Part shown: one piece after another, positions 1-8,888 of the stretch
Layout of the letters: each line of letters opens with the position of its first letter
Position numbering within the stretch: the first letter of the stretch is position 1
Notes under the pieces: model-generated
Databases searched by the model: none
Seen by the model: the letters and a program-made list of their open reading frames with translations, nothing else
Told to the model about the DNA's origin: nothing
Program-made: the position numbers and the translations under genes
NCBI GenBank assembly: GCA_963796705.1
Contig: CAWCMK010000001.1
Coordinates: 496,001-560,000, forward strand
Source: VRUE01 sp963796705
GTDB lineage: Bacteria; Actinomycetota; Thermoleophilia; Solirubrobacterales; 70-9
Direction of reading: 5' to 3'
Length of the DNA stretch: 64,000 bases

Positions 1-519
1 GAAGAGCGGCGAGGCGCAGCGCTCGGCGACCTGCTCGGCAGAGAGCTCGAGGACGGCGTCGGCCTCGCCCAGTTCGCGACACGCCGCCACGGCCTCATCG
101 GAGGAGTGGTCGTGGGCCGCAGCGGTTGAGACCTTGAGGTAGCCGGAGCGCCGAAACCAGGCGTCGACCTCCTCGGCCGCGCAGAATTCCTCAACCCAGT
201 CGATCGCCTCGACTGCGGCGCGCGCGACGGCGAGCGCGCCCTCCGCGCCCCAGCGCCGGCGCATGTTCGGCAGCGAGAGCCACATCGTGTTGCAAAAGCC
301 GCCGTTGCGGCCGCTGGGACCGTGGCCGCAGCGCTCCGCCGCCTCCAGCAGGACCACCCGCGCGCCGGGCTCCAGCTGCTTCAGATGCCAGGCGGTCCAC
401 ATCCCCGTGTAACCGCCGCCGATCACGACGACATCGGCCTTGCTGTCGGCCGCCAGCGGCGGCGCGGGCTCAACCGTGCCTGCCTCCTCCAGCCAGTAGC
501 CGTGGGGAGTGTGCTCCAT
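1..519 (-). CDS. FAD-dependent amine/amino-acid oxidase (DAO family), partial
   Basis: Only the N-terminal ~173 residues are in the window; the gene runs off the left edge. It opens with a short HTSVMEHTP-type leader, then a Rossmann FAD-binding stretch (VVVIGGGYTGMW, around residues 40-51) and the second dinucleotide-fold signature LLEAAERCGHGPSGRNGGF. That last motif is typical of DAO-family oxidases such as gamma-glutamylputrescine oxidase and glycine/D-amino-acid oxidases. ATG at 519 is used here; in-frame GTGs at 522 and 540 are alternatives. It is divergent from the PLP decarboxylase at 603, so a link to amine catabolism (decarboxylation product as substrate) is a reasonable inference. 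The substrate cannot be read from this part. Confidence 0.85.
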   Translation of the reverse strand, partial: MEHTPHGYWLEEAGTVEPAPPLAADSKADVVVIGGGYTGMWTAWHLKQLEPGARVVLLEAAERCGHGPSGRNGGFCNTMWLSLPNMRRRWGAEGALAVARAAVEAIDWVEEFCAAEEVDAWFRRSGYLKVSTAAAHDHSSDEAVAACRELGEADAVLELSAEQVAERCASPLF

Positions 520-602
520 CACCGAAGTGTGGCGAATCACAACCCCGGACCGCGGCGCTGAGCGCCCCTCCCGGGCCCAAATTGGCCAACTAGACTCGAG
601 GC

Positions 603-2087
603 ATGGGCGATCAGAGCCAGGCATCGACTCCCTATGTCGATGCACTGCTCGCCTACTCGGCCCGCGATCCGGGTCGCTTCCAGGTCCCCGGGCACAAGGG
701 TGGGGCCGGTGCCGACCCGGCCCTGGTTGAGCTGGTCGGCGAGAGGGCCCTGCGAAACGATGTCCCCTCGATCACCGAGGGCATCGACATCGGCCCCCGG
801 CCGACGCCCTTCGAACGAGCCCAGCTTCTCGCCGCCGAGGCCTGGGGAGCGCGGCGCAGCTGGTTCCTGGTCAACGGCGCCTCGCAGGGCAACCAGACGA
901 TCTGCCTGGCGCTGGCGCACGCCGGCGAGCCGCTCGTCGTGCAGCGCAATGTGCACTCCTCGGCGATCGACGGGCTGATCCTCAGCGGCCTGCGCCCGAC
1001 CTTCGCCACGCCCGAGCTCGACCCCGAGCTCGGCATCGCGCACTGCCTGACCCCCGCCTCACTGGAGGTGGCCCTGGCGCAGACCCCGGCTGCGGTCGGC
1101 GCCCTGGTCGTCTCGCCGACCTATTTCGGGGCCTGCGCCGACGTCGCCGGCCTGGCCGAGGTGGCCCATCGCCGCGGGGTCCCGCTGGCCGTCGATGAGG
1201 CCTGGGGGGCCCATCTGCGCTTCCACCCCGACCTACCTGCGGACGCGCTCAGCCAGGGCGCCGACCTGGTCGTCTCCTCGACGCACAAGATCGTCGGCAG
1301 CCTGACCCAGGCGGCGATGCTGCACCTCGGTCGCGGCGAGCTGGTCGACGAGGCGATCGTCGACCGCTGCGTCAGCCTGCTCGAAACGACCAGCCCCAGC
1401 GCCCTGCTCTCGGGCTCGCTGGATGCGGCGCGGCGGCTGGCGAGCGTCCGCGGCGAGGCGCTCCTCGGCGAGACCCTGGAGGCGATCGCCAGAACCCGAG
1501 CCGCGATCGCGGCGATTCCGGGCCTGGTGGTGCTCGACGAGGAGATGGTCGGGCGGGCGGGAATCGCCGGCTGGGATCCGCTGCGGCTCGCGATCGATGT
1601 CCGCGGCACCGGAGTCAGCGGCTACCGACTGGCGAAGGTGGCCTTCGGGCTCGCCCATGGAATCGACTTCGAGCTCGCGGCGGAGAACCTCGTGGTGGCG
1701 ATCTTCGGTCTTGGGGAGCCCGCCGCGCGGGCCGGCGAGCGACTGATCACGGCGCTGCGCGCGACGGTCGAGAGTCTCCGAGACGAGCGGCGGGAGGCGG
1801 CAGGGTTGAGCACCCTGGCGCCGCCGCCGCCCTGGGGCGAGCTCGTGCTGAGCCCGCGCGAGGCGTTCCTCGGCGAGCAGGAGGTCGTCCCCTTCGAGGC
1901 GGCCGAGGGTCGCATCGCGGCGGAGTCGCTGGCGGCCTACCCGCCCGGGATCCCCAACGTGCTGCCGGGCGAGCGCCTCACGCGGGAGACGCTCGACTAC
2001 ATCCGCGAGAGCGTCCGCCACGGCGGCCAGGTTCGCGGCGGCAGCGATCGGGAGCTGCAAACCCTGCGCGTCAGCGGCGCCAACTGA
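603..2087 (+). CDS. Orn/Lys/Arg decarboxylase family PLP enzyme
   Basis: A 494-residue fold-type I PLP enzyme of the Orn/Lys/Arg decarboxylase major-domain family. The family motif FQVPGHKGG is near residue 25, a nucleotide/phosphate-binding NGASQGN segment near 98, and the Schiff-base lysine lies in SSTHKIVGSL near residue 227. The length matches the short SpeA-like bacterial and archaeal class, not the ~700-residue inducible enzymes that carry a wing domain. It likely decarboxylates a basic amino acid (arginine, lysine or ornithine) to a polyamine precursor in the cytoplasm. The divergent FAD oxidase supports an amine pathway. Glutamate codons are almost all GAG. Substrate choice among the three amino acids is not resolved. 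Confidence 0.88.
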   Translation: MGDQSQASTPYVDALLAYSARDPGRFQVPGHKGGAGADPALVELVGERALRNDVPSITEGIDIGPRPTPFERAQLLAAEAWGARRSWFLVNGASQGNQTICLALAHAGEPLVVQRNVHSSAIDGLILSGLRPTFATPELDPELGIAHCLTPASLEVALAQTPAAVGALVVSPTYFGACADVAGLAEVAHRRGVPLAVDEAWGAHLRFHPDLPADALSQGADLVVSSTHKIVGSLTQAAMLHLGRGELVDEAIVDRCVSLLETTSPSALLSGSLDAARRLASVRGEALLGETLEAIARTRAAIAAIPGLVVLDEEMVGRAGIAGWDPLRLAIDVRGTGVSGYRLAKVAFGLAHGIDFELAAENLVVAIFGLGEPAARAGERLITALRATVESLRDERREAAGLSTLAPPPPWGELVLSPREAFLGEQEVVPFEAAEGRIAAESLAAYPPGIPNVLPGERLTRETLDYIRESVRHGGQVRGGSDRELQTLRVSGAN

Positions 2088-2118
2088 GCCGGGCAGCGAT
2101 CCTCTAGGCTCAGCGACG

Positions 2119-3180
2119 ATGGCAACCTTCGACCGCCTCGCCGAGCTGCCGCTGCAGATCGAGGCCTACGAGCTGGGCGGGGAGGAGTTCACGACCGCGG
2201 ACTTCGAACGGCTCAGCACGGTGATCGCGATCCGCGGCCGCGAGGAGGAGGGGCTCGGCGAGGACGTCACCTACGACCCCGTCGACCACATCGCCCTGCA
2301 GGGCGCCGGGGCGGTGCTCGACCTGCGGGGACCGGCGACCCTGGGCGAGTTCTGCGACCTGATCGGCGGCCTCGACACCTTCCCGGTCGAGCCCCAGCGC
2401 GAGGTTTCGCGACGCTACCGGCGCTGGGCCTTCGAGTCGGCGGCGCTCGATCTCGCCCTGCGCCAGTCTGGGCTCGGGTTGGCCGAGGCGCTCGGCCGCG
2501 AGGCGCGGCCGGTGGTCTTCGTCTGCTCGATGCGGCTCTCGCCGGGGGAGGGTCGAGCATCGAGGATCGAGACGCTGCGGCGCAAGCTCGACCCCTACCC
2601 CGAGCTGCGCTTCAAGCTCGATCCGACCAACGACTGGACGGATGAGCTGATTGCCCAGCTGGTCGAGACGGGCGCCGTCGACTCGCTCGACCTGAAGGGC
2701 TTCTACAAAGGCACACCGGTCGACGTCGAGACCGATCCGGTGCTCTACGGGAAGCTGGTCGAGGCCTTCCCGGCGGCCTGGCTCGAGGACCCCGACGTCA
2801 ACGAGGAGACCCGAGCGGTGCTTGAGCCGGTGCACGAGCGCGTCACCTGGGACGCGCCGATCCACTCGATCGAGGACATCGAGTCGCGCCCCTGGAAGCC
2901 GCGGATGGTCAACATCAAGCCCTCGCGAATCGGCGGCCTGCGGGACCTCTGCGCAACCTACGACTACTGCGATGAGCAGGGGATCGGCGCCTACGGGGGC
3001 GGGCAGTGGGAGCTCTCCGTCGGCCGTGGACAGATCCAGGTCCTCGCCTCACTCTTCCACCCCGAGACGCCCAACGACACCGCCCCGCGCCCATACAACG
3101 AAGCCGACCCGCCCCCCGGCCTGCCGGGCAGCCCCCTGGAGCCGCGACTCAGCCCGACGGGCTTTCGCTGGGAGACTTGA
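2119..3180 (+). CDS. Enolase-superfamily enzyme (mandelate racemase/muconate cycloisomerase-like)
   Basis: A 353-residue protein with enolase-superfamily features. The C-terminal barrel shows the KLDPTNDW segment (near residue 163), an acidic metal-ligand strand ending in WLEDPD, and a KPSRIGG motif near residue 275 that corresponds to the barrel's lysine-containing strand. A GAYGGGQWELSVGRG loop follows. Members abstract a proton alpha to a carboxylate using Mg2+. It starts 32 bp after the decarboxylase stop on the same strand, so the two may be co-transcribed. The exact substrate is unknown; o-succinylbenzoate synthase or dipeptide epimerase would be guesses. Confidence 0.75.
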   Translation: MATFDRLAELPLQIEAYELGGEEFTTADFERLSTVIAIRGREEEGLGEDVTYDPVDHIALQGAGAVLDLRGPATLGEFCDLIGGLDTFPVEPQREVSRRYRRWAFESAALDLALRQSGLGLAEALGREARPVVFVCSMRLSPGEGRASRIETLRRKLDPYPELRFKLDPTNDWTDELIAQLVETGAVDSLDLKGFYKGTPVDVETDPVLYGKLVEAFPAAWLEDPDVNEETRAVLEPVHERVTWDAPIHSIEDIESRPWKPRMVNIKPSRIGGLRDLCATYDYCDEQGIGAYGGGQWELSVGRGQIQVLASLFHPETPNDTAPRPYNEADPPPGLPGSPLEPRLSPTGFRWET

Positions 3181-3265
3181 GGGCGAGGCGGCTCGGAGTT
3201 CGGTTACGTTGCCAAAGTAGAGCCTCACCCGCAGAATCCGATTCCCCGATCCCGAAGGAGCCGAT

Positions 3266-3799
3266 GTGGCAGACAAGAGCTTCGCCGCCGCCCTCAACGA
3301 GCAGATCGCAAACGAGTTCGCCGCCTCGCAGCAGTACGTCGGGATCGCCGTCTACTACGACGCCGAGACCCTGCCCCGCCTGGCCCACTTCTTCTACCGC
3401 CAGGCGCTCGAGGAGCGCGAGCACGCGATGATGATGGTCCAGTACCTGCTCGACGTCGACGAGCAGGTCCAGATCCCCGACATCAGGTCACAGGAGACGA
3501 ACTTCGCCGATGGGGTCGCCCCGGTGAAGCTGGCGCTCGAGCAGGAGAAGCGCGTCGGCGAGGAGATCCTTGCGCTCTTCGAGCTGGCCCGCGAGATCAA
3601 GGACTACCGGGCCGAGCAGTTCATGCAGTGGTTCGTCAAGGAGCAGGTCGAGGAGGTGGCGCTGATGGGCGACCTGCTGAACGTCGTCGAGCGCTCCAGC
3701 GACAACCTCCTGCTGGCCGAGGACTACATCGCCCGCGAGACGCCGGGCGAAGGGGGCGGCGACCCGACCGCGCCGCCCGCAGCCGGCGCCGGCGGCTGA
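3266..3799 (+). CDS. Non-haem ferritin
   Basis: A 177-residue four-helix ferritin. Ferroxidase-centre residues are visible in helix A (NEQIANEFAASQQY) and helix B (EEREHAMMM, the E-x-x-H pair), with a further acidic helix later. The tail from about residue 160 is Gly/Ala/Pro-rich and probably disordered. It oxidises Fe(II) and stores iron in a 24-mer shell in the cytoplasm. The start is GTG at 3266, preceded by a GAAGGAG ribosome-binding site eight bases upstream; the ATG two bases earlier is out of frame. It closely resembles actinobacterial BfrB/Ftn in length and motifs. Confidence 0.93.
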   Translation: MADKSFAAALNEQIANEFAASQQYVGIAVYYDAETLPRLAHFFYRQALEEREHAMMMVQYLLDVDEQVQIPDIRSQETNFADGVAPVKLALEQEKRVGEEILALFELAREIKDYRAEQFMQWFVKEQVEEVALMGDLLNVVERSSDNLLLAEDYIARETPGEGGGDPTAPPAAGAGG

Positions 3800-3886
3800 G
3801 CCCCCCGCCTCACCGCCCCGGCGCCCCGCCCCAGCCGCCCCGGGAGGCGCCGGCATGCGCCTCGGCGGGGGATGCTCTGCGGTCGC

Positions 3887-4678
3887 CTATCCGAGCCAGC
3901 CCGCCCTGCGGCGCATCCCGGTGATCCGTCGGAACTCGGCGATGTCCTCGCGCAGGGTCGCGGGTGCCGGGGCCGGCAGGAAGCGGGCCGGGACCGGTGC
4001 CTCCTCGACACCCTCCTCGCCGGCGCTGACCCGGTAGGCGCGGGCACCGCGCCGTGCGGTCAGGGCGGCGGGACGGCCGTTGCCCTCCCAGAGCAGGCCG
4101 GCGTAATCGTCGAGGCCGAAGCCGCCGGGCATCCCGTTGGCGACCGCCTCGAGGTAGGCGGCGCGGCGCTCGGGCTCGTTGTTGTAATGGACGCAGAGGC
4201 TGCCGCCGATTAGCCCGAGACCGGCGGCGCTGGCAGGTTTGCCCGAGGAGGTGGTGATCCCCGCCTCAAACCAGCACATCGCGCCGGCGCTCTGCCCGGC
4301 GAGGACGATCCCCTGACGCCAGGCGAGACCGAGGATCTCCCCGAGGTCGTGGGCCTCCCAGACGGCGATCAGATTGACCAGGCTGCCGCCCCCCACATAG
4401 ACGAGATCCTGGGCGAGCAGGTGCTCGCGCAGCGCGATCGGCCGACTGCCCAGCCGAAACAGCGAGACGTCGGAGGGGTCGCACGCCCGCTCCCCGAATG
4501 CTGCGTAGAAGCGGCCGATCTGCTCGGAGGTATCGCCGCTCGCGGTGGGCAGAATGCAGATCTTCGGTCGCCCCCCGGCGCGTTCGGTTGCCAGGCGGAG
4601 CATCAGCTCGCAGACGGCCCGGTCGGGCGGTCGGGAGGTGAAGTCGTGGCCGCCGAGAGCGAGGATCCGGGGGGTCAT
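3887..4678 (-). CDS. Peptidase S51 family (peptidase E-like)
   Basis: A 263-residue serine peptidase of family S51 with a class-I amidotransferase-like fold. The glycine-rich VGGGSLVNL loop (near residue 95) is followed by the nucleophile elbow GQSAGAMCWFE, whose Ser is the catalytic residue. A CVHYNNEPERR segment carries the likely catalytic His. Peptidase E hydrolyses Asp-X dipeptides; cyanophycinase is the other S51 branch. The nearest recognisable pattern is the actinobacterial peptidase E type. It lies 8 bp downstream of a paralogue on the same strand and is probably co-transcribed with it. Confidence 0.85.
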   Translation of the reverse strand: MTPRILALGGHDFTSRPPDRAVCELMLRLATERAGGRPKICILPTASGDTSEQIGRFYAAFGERACDPSDVSLFRLGSRPIALREHLLAQDLVYVGGGSLVNLIAVWEAHDLGEILGLAWRQGIVLAGQSAGAMCWFEAGITTSSGKPASAAGLGLIGGSLCVHYNNEPERRAAYLEAVANGMPGGFGLDDYAGLLWEGNGRPAALTARRGARAYRVSAGEEGVEEAPVPARFLPAPAPATLREDIAEFRRITGMRRRAGWLG

Positions 4679-4686
4679 CGCCGGGT

Positions 4687-5460
4687 TCAGGCCACCGCCG
4701 CGGCGGTGGAGATCGCCTCGGGCGCCGGCGCCAGCGGCGCCGGTCCGGCGCCGTCCCCGAGGTAGGTTGTCGCGATCCGCATCTCCACCACGCGGTCGCC
4801 AAGGGGGTCGAGCCGGTAGCCGCGGGCCTCCGGTCGCGAGGCCACGACGCGGCTCAGCTCGGTGTCAAGGAAATGCAGGGCGGCACCATCCTCGGCCGCG
4901 TAGCCCGAGCGCATACCACCGCGGATGAAGCCGTGATAGGCGAGCCGCCGCTGCGAGCCGGGCTGATAGTGGACGCAGTTGCTGAACGGCAGGAGCCCGA
5001 GACCCTCGACCCGACGGGGCGCCCCGTGAAAGCCGGTCACCGCCTCGGCAAACCAGCAAAGCGAACCGGCCGAGAGACCGCAGAGGATCACCCCCGCCTG
5101 CCAGGCCTCGCGCAGAATCTCATCGATCCCGTGGGCCCGCCAAACGCCCAGCAGGCTGATCAGGCTGCCGCCGCCGACGTAGATCAGCTCCTGGGAGAGG
5201 AGGTGCTCGCGGAGATCGGCCGGTCCCTGCTCACGGCGGAAGAGCGAGACATGGGAGGGCTCGCAGCGCGTCGCGCAGAAGGCCCTGTAGAAGCGGACGA
5301 TGTAGTGGTCGGCATCGCCACTGGCGGAAGGCAGAAAGCAGACCCGTGGGAGCCGGCCCGAGCAGAGGCTGAGCGCGTACTCATCGAGCAGCGGGTTGCC
5401 GGACTCCATCGAGAAGCCCCCGCCACCGAAGGCGAGGATCTGGCGGCGCGGCGATTCCAT
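4687..5460 (-). CDS. Peptidase S51 family (peptidase E-like), paralogue
   Basis: A 257-residue S51 peptidase from ATG at 5460 (reading open to 5535, but the MESPRRQILAFGGGGFSM start matches the family). It has the VGGGSLISL loop and the nucleophile motif CGLSAGSLCWF, plus an NCVHYQPGSQRR histidine segment. It is the first gene of a tandem pair with the following S51 gene; the two share length, motif spacing and the LREHLL segment, indicating duplication. The expected role is cytoplasmic hydrolysis of aspartyl dipeptides. The LSAG versus QSAG difference at the nucleophile suggests diverged specificity. Confidence 0.85.
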   Translation of the reverse strand: MESPRRQILAFGGGGFSMESGNPLLDEYALSLCSGRLPRVCFLPSASGDADHYIVRFYRAFCATRCEPSHVSLFRREQGPADLREHLLSQELIYVGGGSLISLLGVWRAHGIDEILREAWQAGVILCGLSAGSLCWFAEAVTGFHGAPRRVEGLGLLPFSNCVHYQPGSQRRLAYHGFIRGGMRSGYAAEDGAALHFLDTELSRVVASRPEARGYRLDPLGDRVVEMRIATTYLGDGAGPAPLAPAPEAISTAAAVA

Positions 5461-5605
5461 ACAGAAATGGTCGGCCCCCGATCGCCATCCGTCCTTGTAC
5501 AGGGGTCCGAAGTTCTCGACATGCCGCTCGCCCACGTGTACAGGCGGGCTGGCGCGGCTCTGCCCGCGCCTGCGCCCCGCGGCCCTCAGCGCCCGAAGGC
5601 TCGGG

Positions 5606-6994
5606 TCAGTAGCTGGGACTCCGTTTCATCTTCTTGCGCTCGGTGGGATGCGCACCGCCCTTCTTATCGAGCGTCGCGCAGGCGGTCGCGATGTCCTCCG
5701 CCAGCCGATCGACCTGCTCTCGGCTCAGGGTCTGCTTGACCAGCGCCCGCATCACCTTCACGTCTTCGGCGTTGGGCGGCATCGTGTAGGCCGGGAGCAT
5801 CCAGCCGCGCTCGGCCGAGAGCTGCCAGGAGACGTCGAACTCGTCGTAGTCCCTTTCACCGGTGAGCTTGAAGGCGACCAGTGGTAGCTGCTCCTGCTCG
5901 GCTCCGATCAGCTCGAAGTTGCCATTCTCCTCGAGCTTCCCGGCCAAGGCCCTGGCGTTTTCCTGCATCGCCCCCAACACGTAGGCGTAGCCCTCACGGC
6001 CGAGGCGAACGAACAGGTAGTACTGGGCGAGGACCATCGAGGCGCCGGTCGAGAAGTTGAGCGTGAAGGTCGCGTCGGTCTTTCCCAGGTAATTCTCGTA
6101 GAAGACCAGGTCCTCGGAGAGGTCGGCCTTCTCACGGAAAACCAGCCAGCCGATGCCGGGGTACACGAGCCCGAACTTGTGGCCGGAGACGTTGATCGAG
6201 TGCACCTGCTCGAGGCGGAAATCCCACTCGGAGTCCGGGTAGAGGAAGGGCCAGACGAATCCGCCGCTGGCAGCATCGACGTGCAGCGGCACGTCGAGCC
6301 CCTTCTGGCTCTTCAGCTCGAGGAGCAGCTTGTTGATCCCCTTGATGTCATCGGCATGTCCGGTGAAGGTCGTGCCGAGAACCGCCGCAACGCCGATCGT
6401 GTTCTCATCGATATGGGGCTCGATGTCCTCGGGGCCGATCACGTACTTGTCATCGCGCAGCGGCACGATCCGTGGCTCGACGTCGAAATAGCGGCAGAAC
6501 TTGTCCCAGACGACGTGAACGTCGCCACCGAAGACGAGGTTCGGGCTCTCGAGGGACTTTGATTCGGCTTGCCGCCGTTGGCGCCATTTCCACTTCAGCG
6601 AGAGCGCCCCCAGCATGATCGCCTCCGAGGACCCCTGCGTGCGGCAGCCGGTCGTCTCTCCGGGGGCGTTGAAGAGGTCGGCCAGCATCCGCACGCAGCG
6701 CTGCTCGATCTCAGCTGAGATCGGATACTCGGCGTGGTCGATGAAGTTGCGGTGCAGGTTCTCGGCGATGATCCGCTGCGCCTCGGGCTCCATCCAGGTG
6801 GTCACGAAGGTGGCGAGGTTGCGGTCGGGGTCCCCCTCGAGAGCCAGTTCCTCGCCGACCAGGCGCATCGCATCCAGCGCGGACATGCCGACCTCGGGGA
6901 AGGGACCGGTGGGGGCGTCTTCGGTGAGAAAGCGGTTCCCATAGAGGGCCGCGGCCTGCTCGAGGGTGTGCGCGAGGGGATGGTGGCGTTTCAT
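5606..6994 (-). CDS. gad: Glutamate decarboxylase
   Basis: A 462-residue PLP-dependent glutamate decarboxylase that converts glutamate to GABA and CO2. The PLP lysine sits in INVSGHKFGLVYPG near residue 268. Other family blocks are FIDHAEYP, GCRTQGSSEAIMLG and VDAASGGFVWPF. The C-terminus is basic and lacks the plant calmodulin-binding region. ATG 6994 has a good AGGAG site seven bases upstream; the open frame to 7147 has no matching family sequence. In other bacteria GAD consumes protons and helps acid tolerance, but no glutamate/GABA antiporter gene is in this window. It is divergent from the small protein gene at 7125. Confidence 0.95.
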   Translation of the reverse strand: MKRHHPLAHTLEQAAALYGNRFLTEDAPTGPFPEVGMSALDAMRLVGEELALEGDPDRNLATFVTTWMEPEAQRIIAENLHRNFIDHAEYPISAEIEQRCVRMLADLFNAPGETTGCRTQGSSEAIMLGALSLKWKWRQRRQAESKSLESPNLVFGGDVHVVWDKFCRYFDVEPRIVPLRDDKYVIGPEDIEPHIDENTIGVAAVLGTTFTGHADDIKGINKLLLELKSQKGLDVPLHVDAASGGFVWPFLYPDSEWDFRLEQVHSINVSGHKFGLVYPGIGWLVFREKADLSEDLVFYENYLGKTDATFTLNFSTGASMVLAQYYLFVRLGREGYAYVLGAMQENARALAGKLEENGNFELIGAEQEQLPLVAFKLTGERDYDEFDVSWQLSAERGWMLPAYTMPPNAEDVKVMRALVKQTLSREQVDRLAEDIATACATLDKKGGAHPTERKKMKRSPSY

Positions 6995-7042
6995 CGTGCT
7001 CCTATCCTGTTCGGGGAGAGATGAGCCTACCCGGACATTTGC

Positions 7043-7064
7043 GCAGTCTTTACGCAATCTTGAC
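7043..7064 (+). promoter_or_regulatory. Candidate operator: 11-bp direct repeat
   Basis: GCAGTCTTTAC is followed immediately by GCAATCTTGAC (9 of 11 identical). An 11-bp repeat period is what OmpR/PhoB-family response regulators contact on one DNA face. It sits between the divergent glutamate decarboxylase and the 79-residue small protein gene, so it could control either. No regulator is assigned. Confidence 0.4.
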
Positions 7065-7124
7065 GAGATCCGAAGCGAAGCGGTCGATCCTCGAGTGAAT
7101 AGCACGCGAGCGAAGGAGGAAACC

Positions 7125-7364
7125 GTGCCGCAGATACTGGTGGTCACCGACAGCCGTGATGAGAACGCCGGCGCCGTCGTCTACCGCGAGCGCATCGTCC
7201 CCAGCGACCTGGAATCTGACCACTTCTCCGGGCAGCTGGTGGAGCGGCTGGGCTGGGCTCTGGAGGACGCCGGCATCAGTGAACACCGCAGCGAGCTGGC
7301 CGCGCGGCTTCGGGGCGAGACCTCACTCGACGTCTCCGCCGTGCGCCCGGCGCTGACCGCCTGA
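7125..7364 (+). CDS. Conserved-looking small protein, 79 aa, unknown function
   Basis: GTG start at 7125 with a strong GAAGGAGG ribosome-binding site five bases upstream. The product is acidic and soluble, with no signal peptide, membrane segment or cysteines. It begins with a hydrophobic ILVVTD beta-strand pattern, then a charged helix-forming middle (QLVERLGWALEDAG). I do not recognise the family. The strong ribosome-binding site, good codon third-position GC and the upstream direct repeat argue that it is expressed. It is transcribed away from glutamate decarboxylase. Confidence 0.6.
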   Translation: MPQILVVTDSRDENAGAVVYRERIVPSDLESDHFSGQLVERLGWALEDAGISEHRSELAARLRGETSLDVSAVRPALTA

Positions 7365-7394
7365 GACCACAGAAGGCTCGAGAGCAACCGGCGA

Positions 7395-8888
7395 TCACCG
7401 GCGGTGGATCACGCGAAAGCGCTGATTCGCCGCCGGCCCGCGCAGCCCGGTCGGGCCGATCGCACGGACGCTCAGCACGTGTCGCCCGCGAGCCACCCAG
7501 TAGCGCAGCGGCGAGTGGCAACGGCGGTAGGGGCCCCGGTCGCGGCTACATTCGAACCCCCTGGTCTTGCTGGGCGAGTAGAAGTGAAAGCGGGCCCGGG
7601 CCCGGCGGTGGCGGGTGAGGGCGAGACTCCAGAATTTCTCTGCGAAGAGGATGATCGTGCGGGGTCGCCGCCGAACCTTATGGCGCTTCGAGCCGCCGGA
7701 GGGATCGGCGGGCGCCGCGAACGGTTCGGTGGAGGTGAAGACCCGACCGTCAGAGCCGACCAGAGCGCAGAGCGAGGTCGAGGGACAGGAGGCGGCGAAC
7801 AGCGCATTTCGCGGCGACTGGAATTCTGCGGGGGTCCCGTAGGGAACGAGGTTTTCGAAATGCCAGGCGCCCGTTCCGCCCGTCGGATCGGTCGAGGTGA
7901 GGACGTCACCGTTGTCGTCGACGGCGGCACAGCGAGGCGCTGTCGGGCAGGAGACACCGGTGATCTGCACCGAGCCGCCGCCGCTTGCCGCGCTCCAGCC
8001 AGCCCCGAGCCCACCGGGGTTGGTCGAGGTGAGAATGTCGCCGCCGGCGTTGCCGGCGGCGCAGAGCGAGGTCGCGACGCAGCTCACCCCCTCCAGATCC
8101 CCGGGTCCCCCTGGCGTGCCGAGCGCGCGCCAGGTCGAGGCGCCGCCCGCGGGTTCGGTTGAGACGAAGACGCGGCCGTCCCTGGCGACGGCGACGCACA
8201 GTGACGGAGTCCCGCAGGAAACGGCCCGGAGATCGGGGGAGCCGGCGAGCTGGGCCACCTGCCAGCCGCCGGAGGTCGGTTCGGTCGAGGTGAGGACCCT
8301 GCCCGCCGTGTTACCCAAGCTTGGCCCGCTGGAGACCGCGACGCAGAGGGACGGCGAGGGACAGGAGACGCTGGTCAGGTGTGTGGCGCCGTGTCCCCCG
8401 CTTTCGTTGATGTCGGTCGGCGACCAGGTACCGGCGCCCCCCGTCGGTTCGCTTGAGACATAGACGAAACCTTCATAGCTGACCACAACACAGAAGCTCT
8501 GCGAGGCGCAGGAGACAGCCCGCAGGTCGCTGCCTGGCTTCCCGCAACGCGGATTTTCTTCCGGGCAGCCCTTCCCAGATGAGGGGTTCACCACATGCCA
8601 GGCGGCCGCGCCGCGGGTCGGCGCCTGGGAAAAGACGAGCGAATCCTGGCCGCCGACCGCGACGCAGAGCGATTCAATCGGGCAGGAGACGCCCGACAGT
8701 GAGGCCTCGGCTGTTCCCCCTTCTTCAAGGTGCCACTGCGGCAGCGGCGGCTGGCGCAGCGTCCAGTTCGAGGCCGCGACCGAGCCGGCAGGCGCCGCGA
8801 GAGTCGCGAACAGGACAAGGGCGCAGGAGAAGCCAAGGCGCATCCGGCCTCTGGGGAGAATTTCTTTGATTCGTTCTGAGAGGGACAT
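7395..8888 (-). CDS. Secreted repeat protein with C-terminal Ig-like domain
   Basis: About 497 residues from ATG 8888 (ATG 8846 is an alternative closer to the signal peptide). A hydrophobic signal segment ends near LAAPAGSVAAS. The body has at least seven imperfect units of about 45 residues built on VSCPSxSLCVAV followed 20 residues later by a VxTSTEPTGG-type turn, consistent with a beta-propeller stapled by paired cysteines. A C-terminal domain (FHFYSPSKTRGFEC through SVRAIGPTGLRGPAA) resembles the Ig-like modules at the ends of many Solirubrobacterales exported proteins. Surface binding or adhesion is possible; no catalytic residues are evident. A decayed copy of the C-terminal domain lies about 0.4 kb away at 9279. 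Confidence 0.8.
   Translation of the reverse strand: MSLSERIKEILPRGRMRLGFSCALVLFATLAAPAGSVAASNWTLRQPPLPQWHLEEGGTAEASLSGVSCPIESLCVAVGGQDSLVFSQAPTRGAAAWHVVNPSSGKGCPEENPRCGKPGSDLRAVSCASQSFCVVVSYEGFVYVSSEPTGGAGTWSPTDINESGGHGATHLTSVSCPSPSLCVAVSSGPSLGNTAGRVLTSTEPTSGGWQVAQLAGSPDLRAVSCGTPSLCVAVARDGRVFVSTEPAGGASTWRALGTPGGPGDLEGVSCVATSLCAAGNAGGDILTSTNPGGLGAGWSAASGGGSVQITGVSCPTAPRCAAVDDNGDVLTSTDPTGGTGAWHFENLVPYGTPAEFQSPRNALFAASCPSTSLCALVGSDGRVFTSTEPFAAPADPSGGSKRHKVRRRPRTIILFAEKFWSLALTRHRRARARFHFYSPSKTRGFECSRDRGPYRRCHSPLRYWVARGRHVLSVRAIGPTGLRGPAANQRFRVIHRR

Noticed and set aside
3887..5460. Cyanophycinase pair
   Set aside because: The family S51 is right, but motifs and length fit peptidase E better and no cyanophycin synthetase is in the window.
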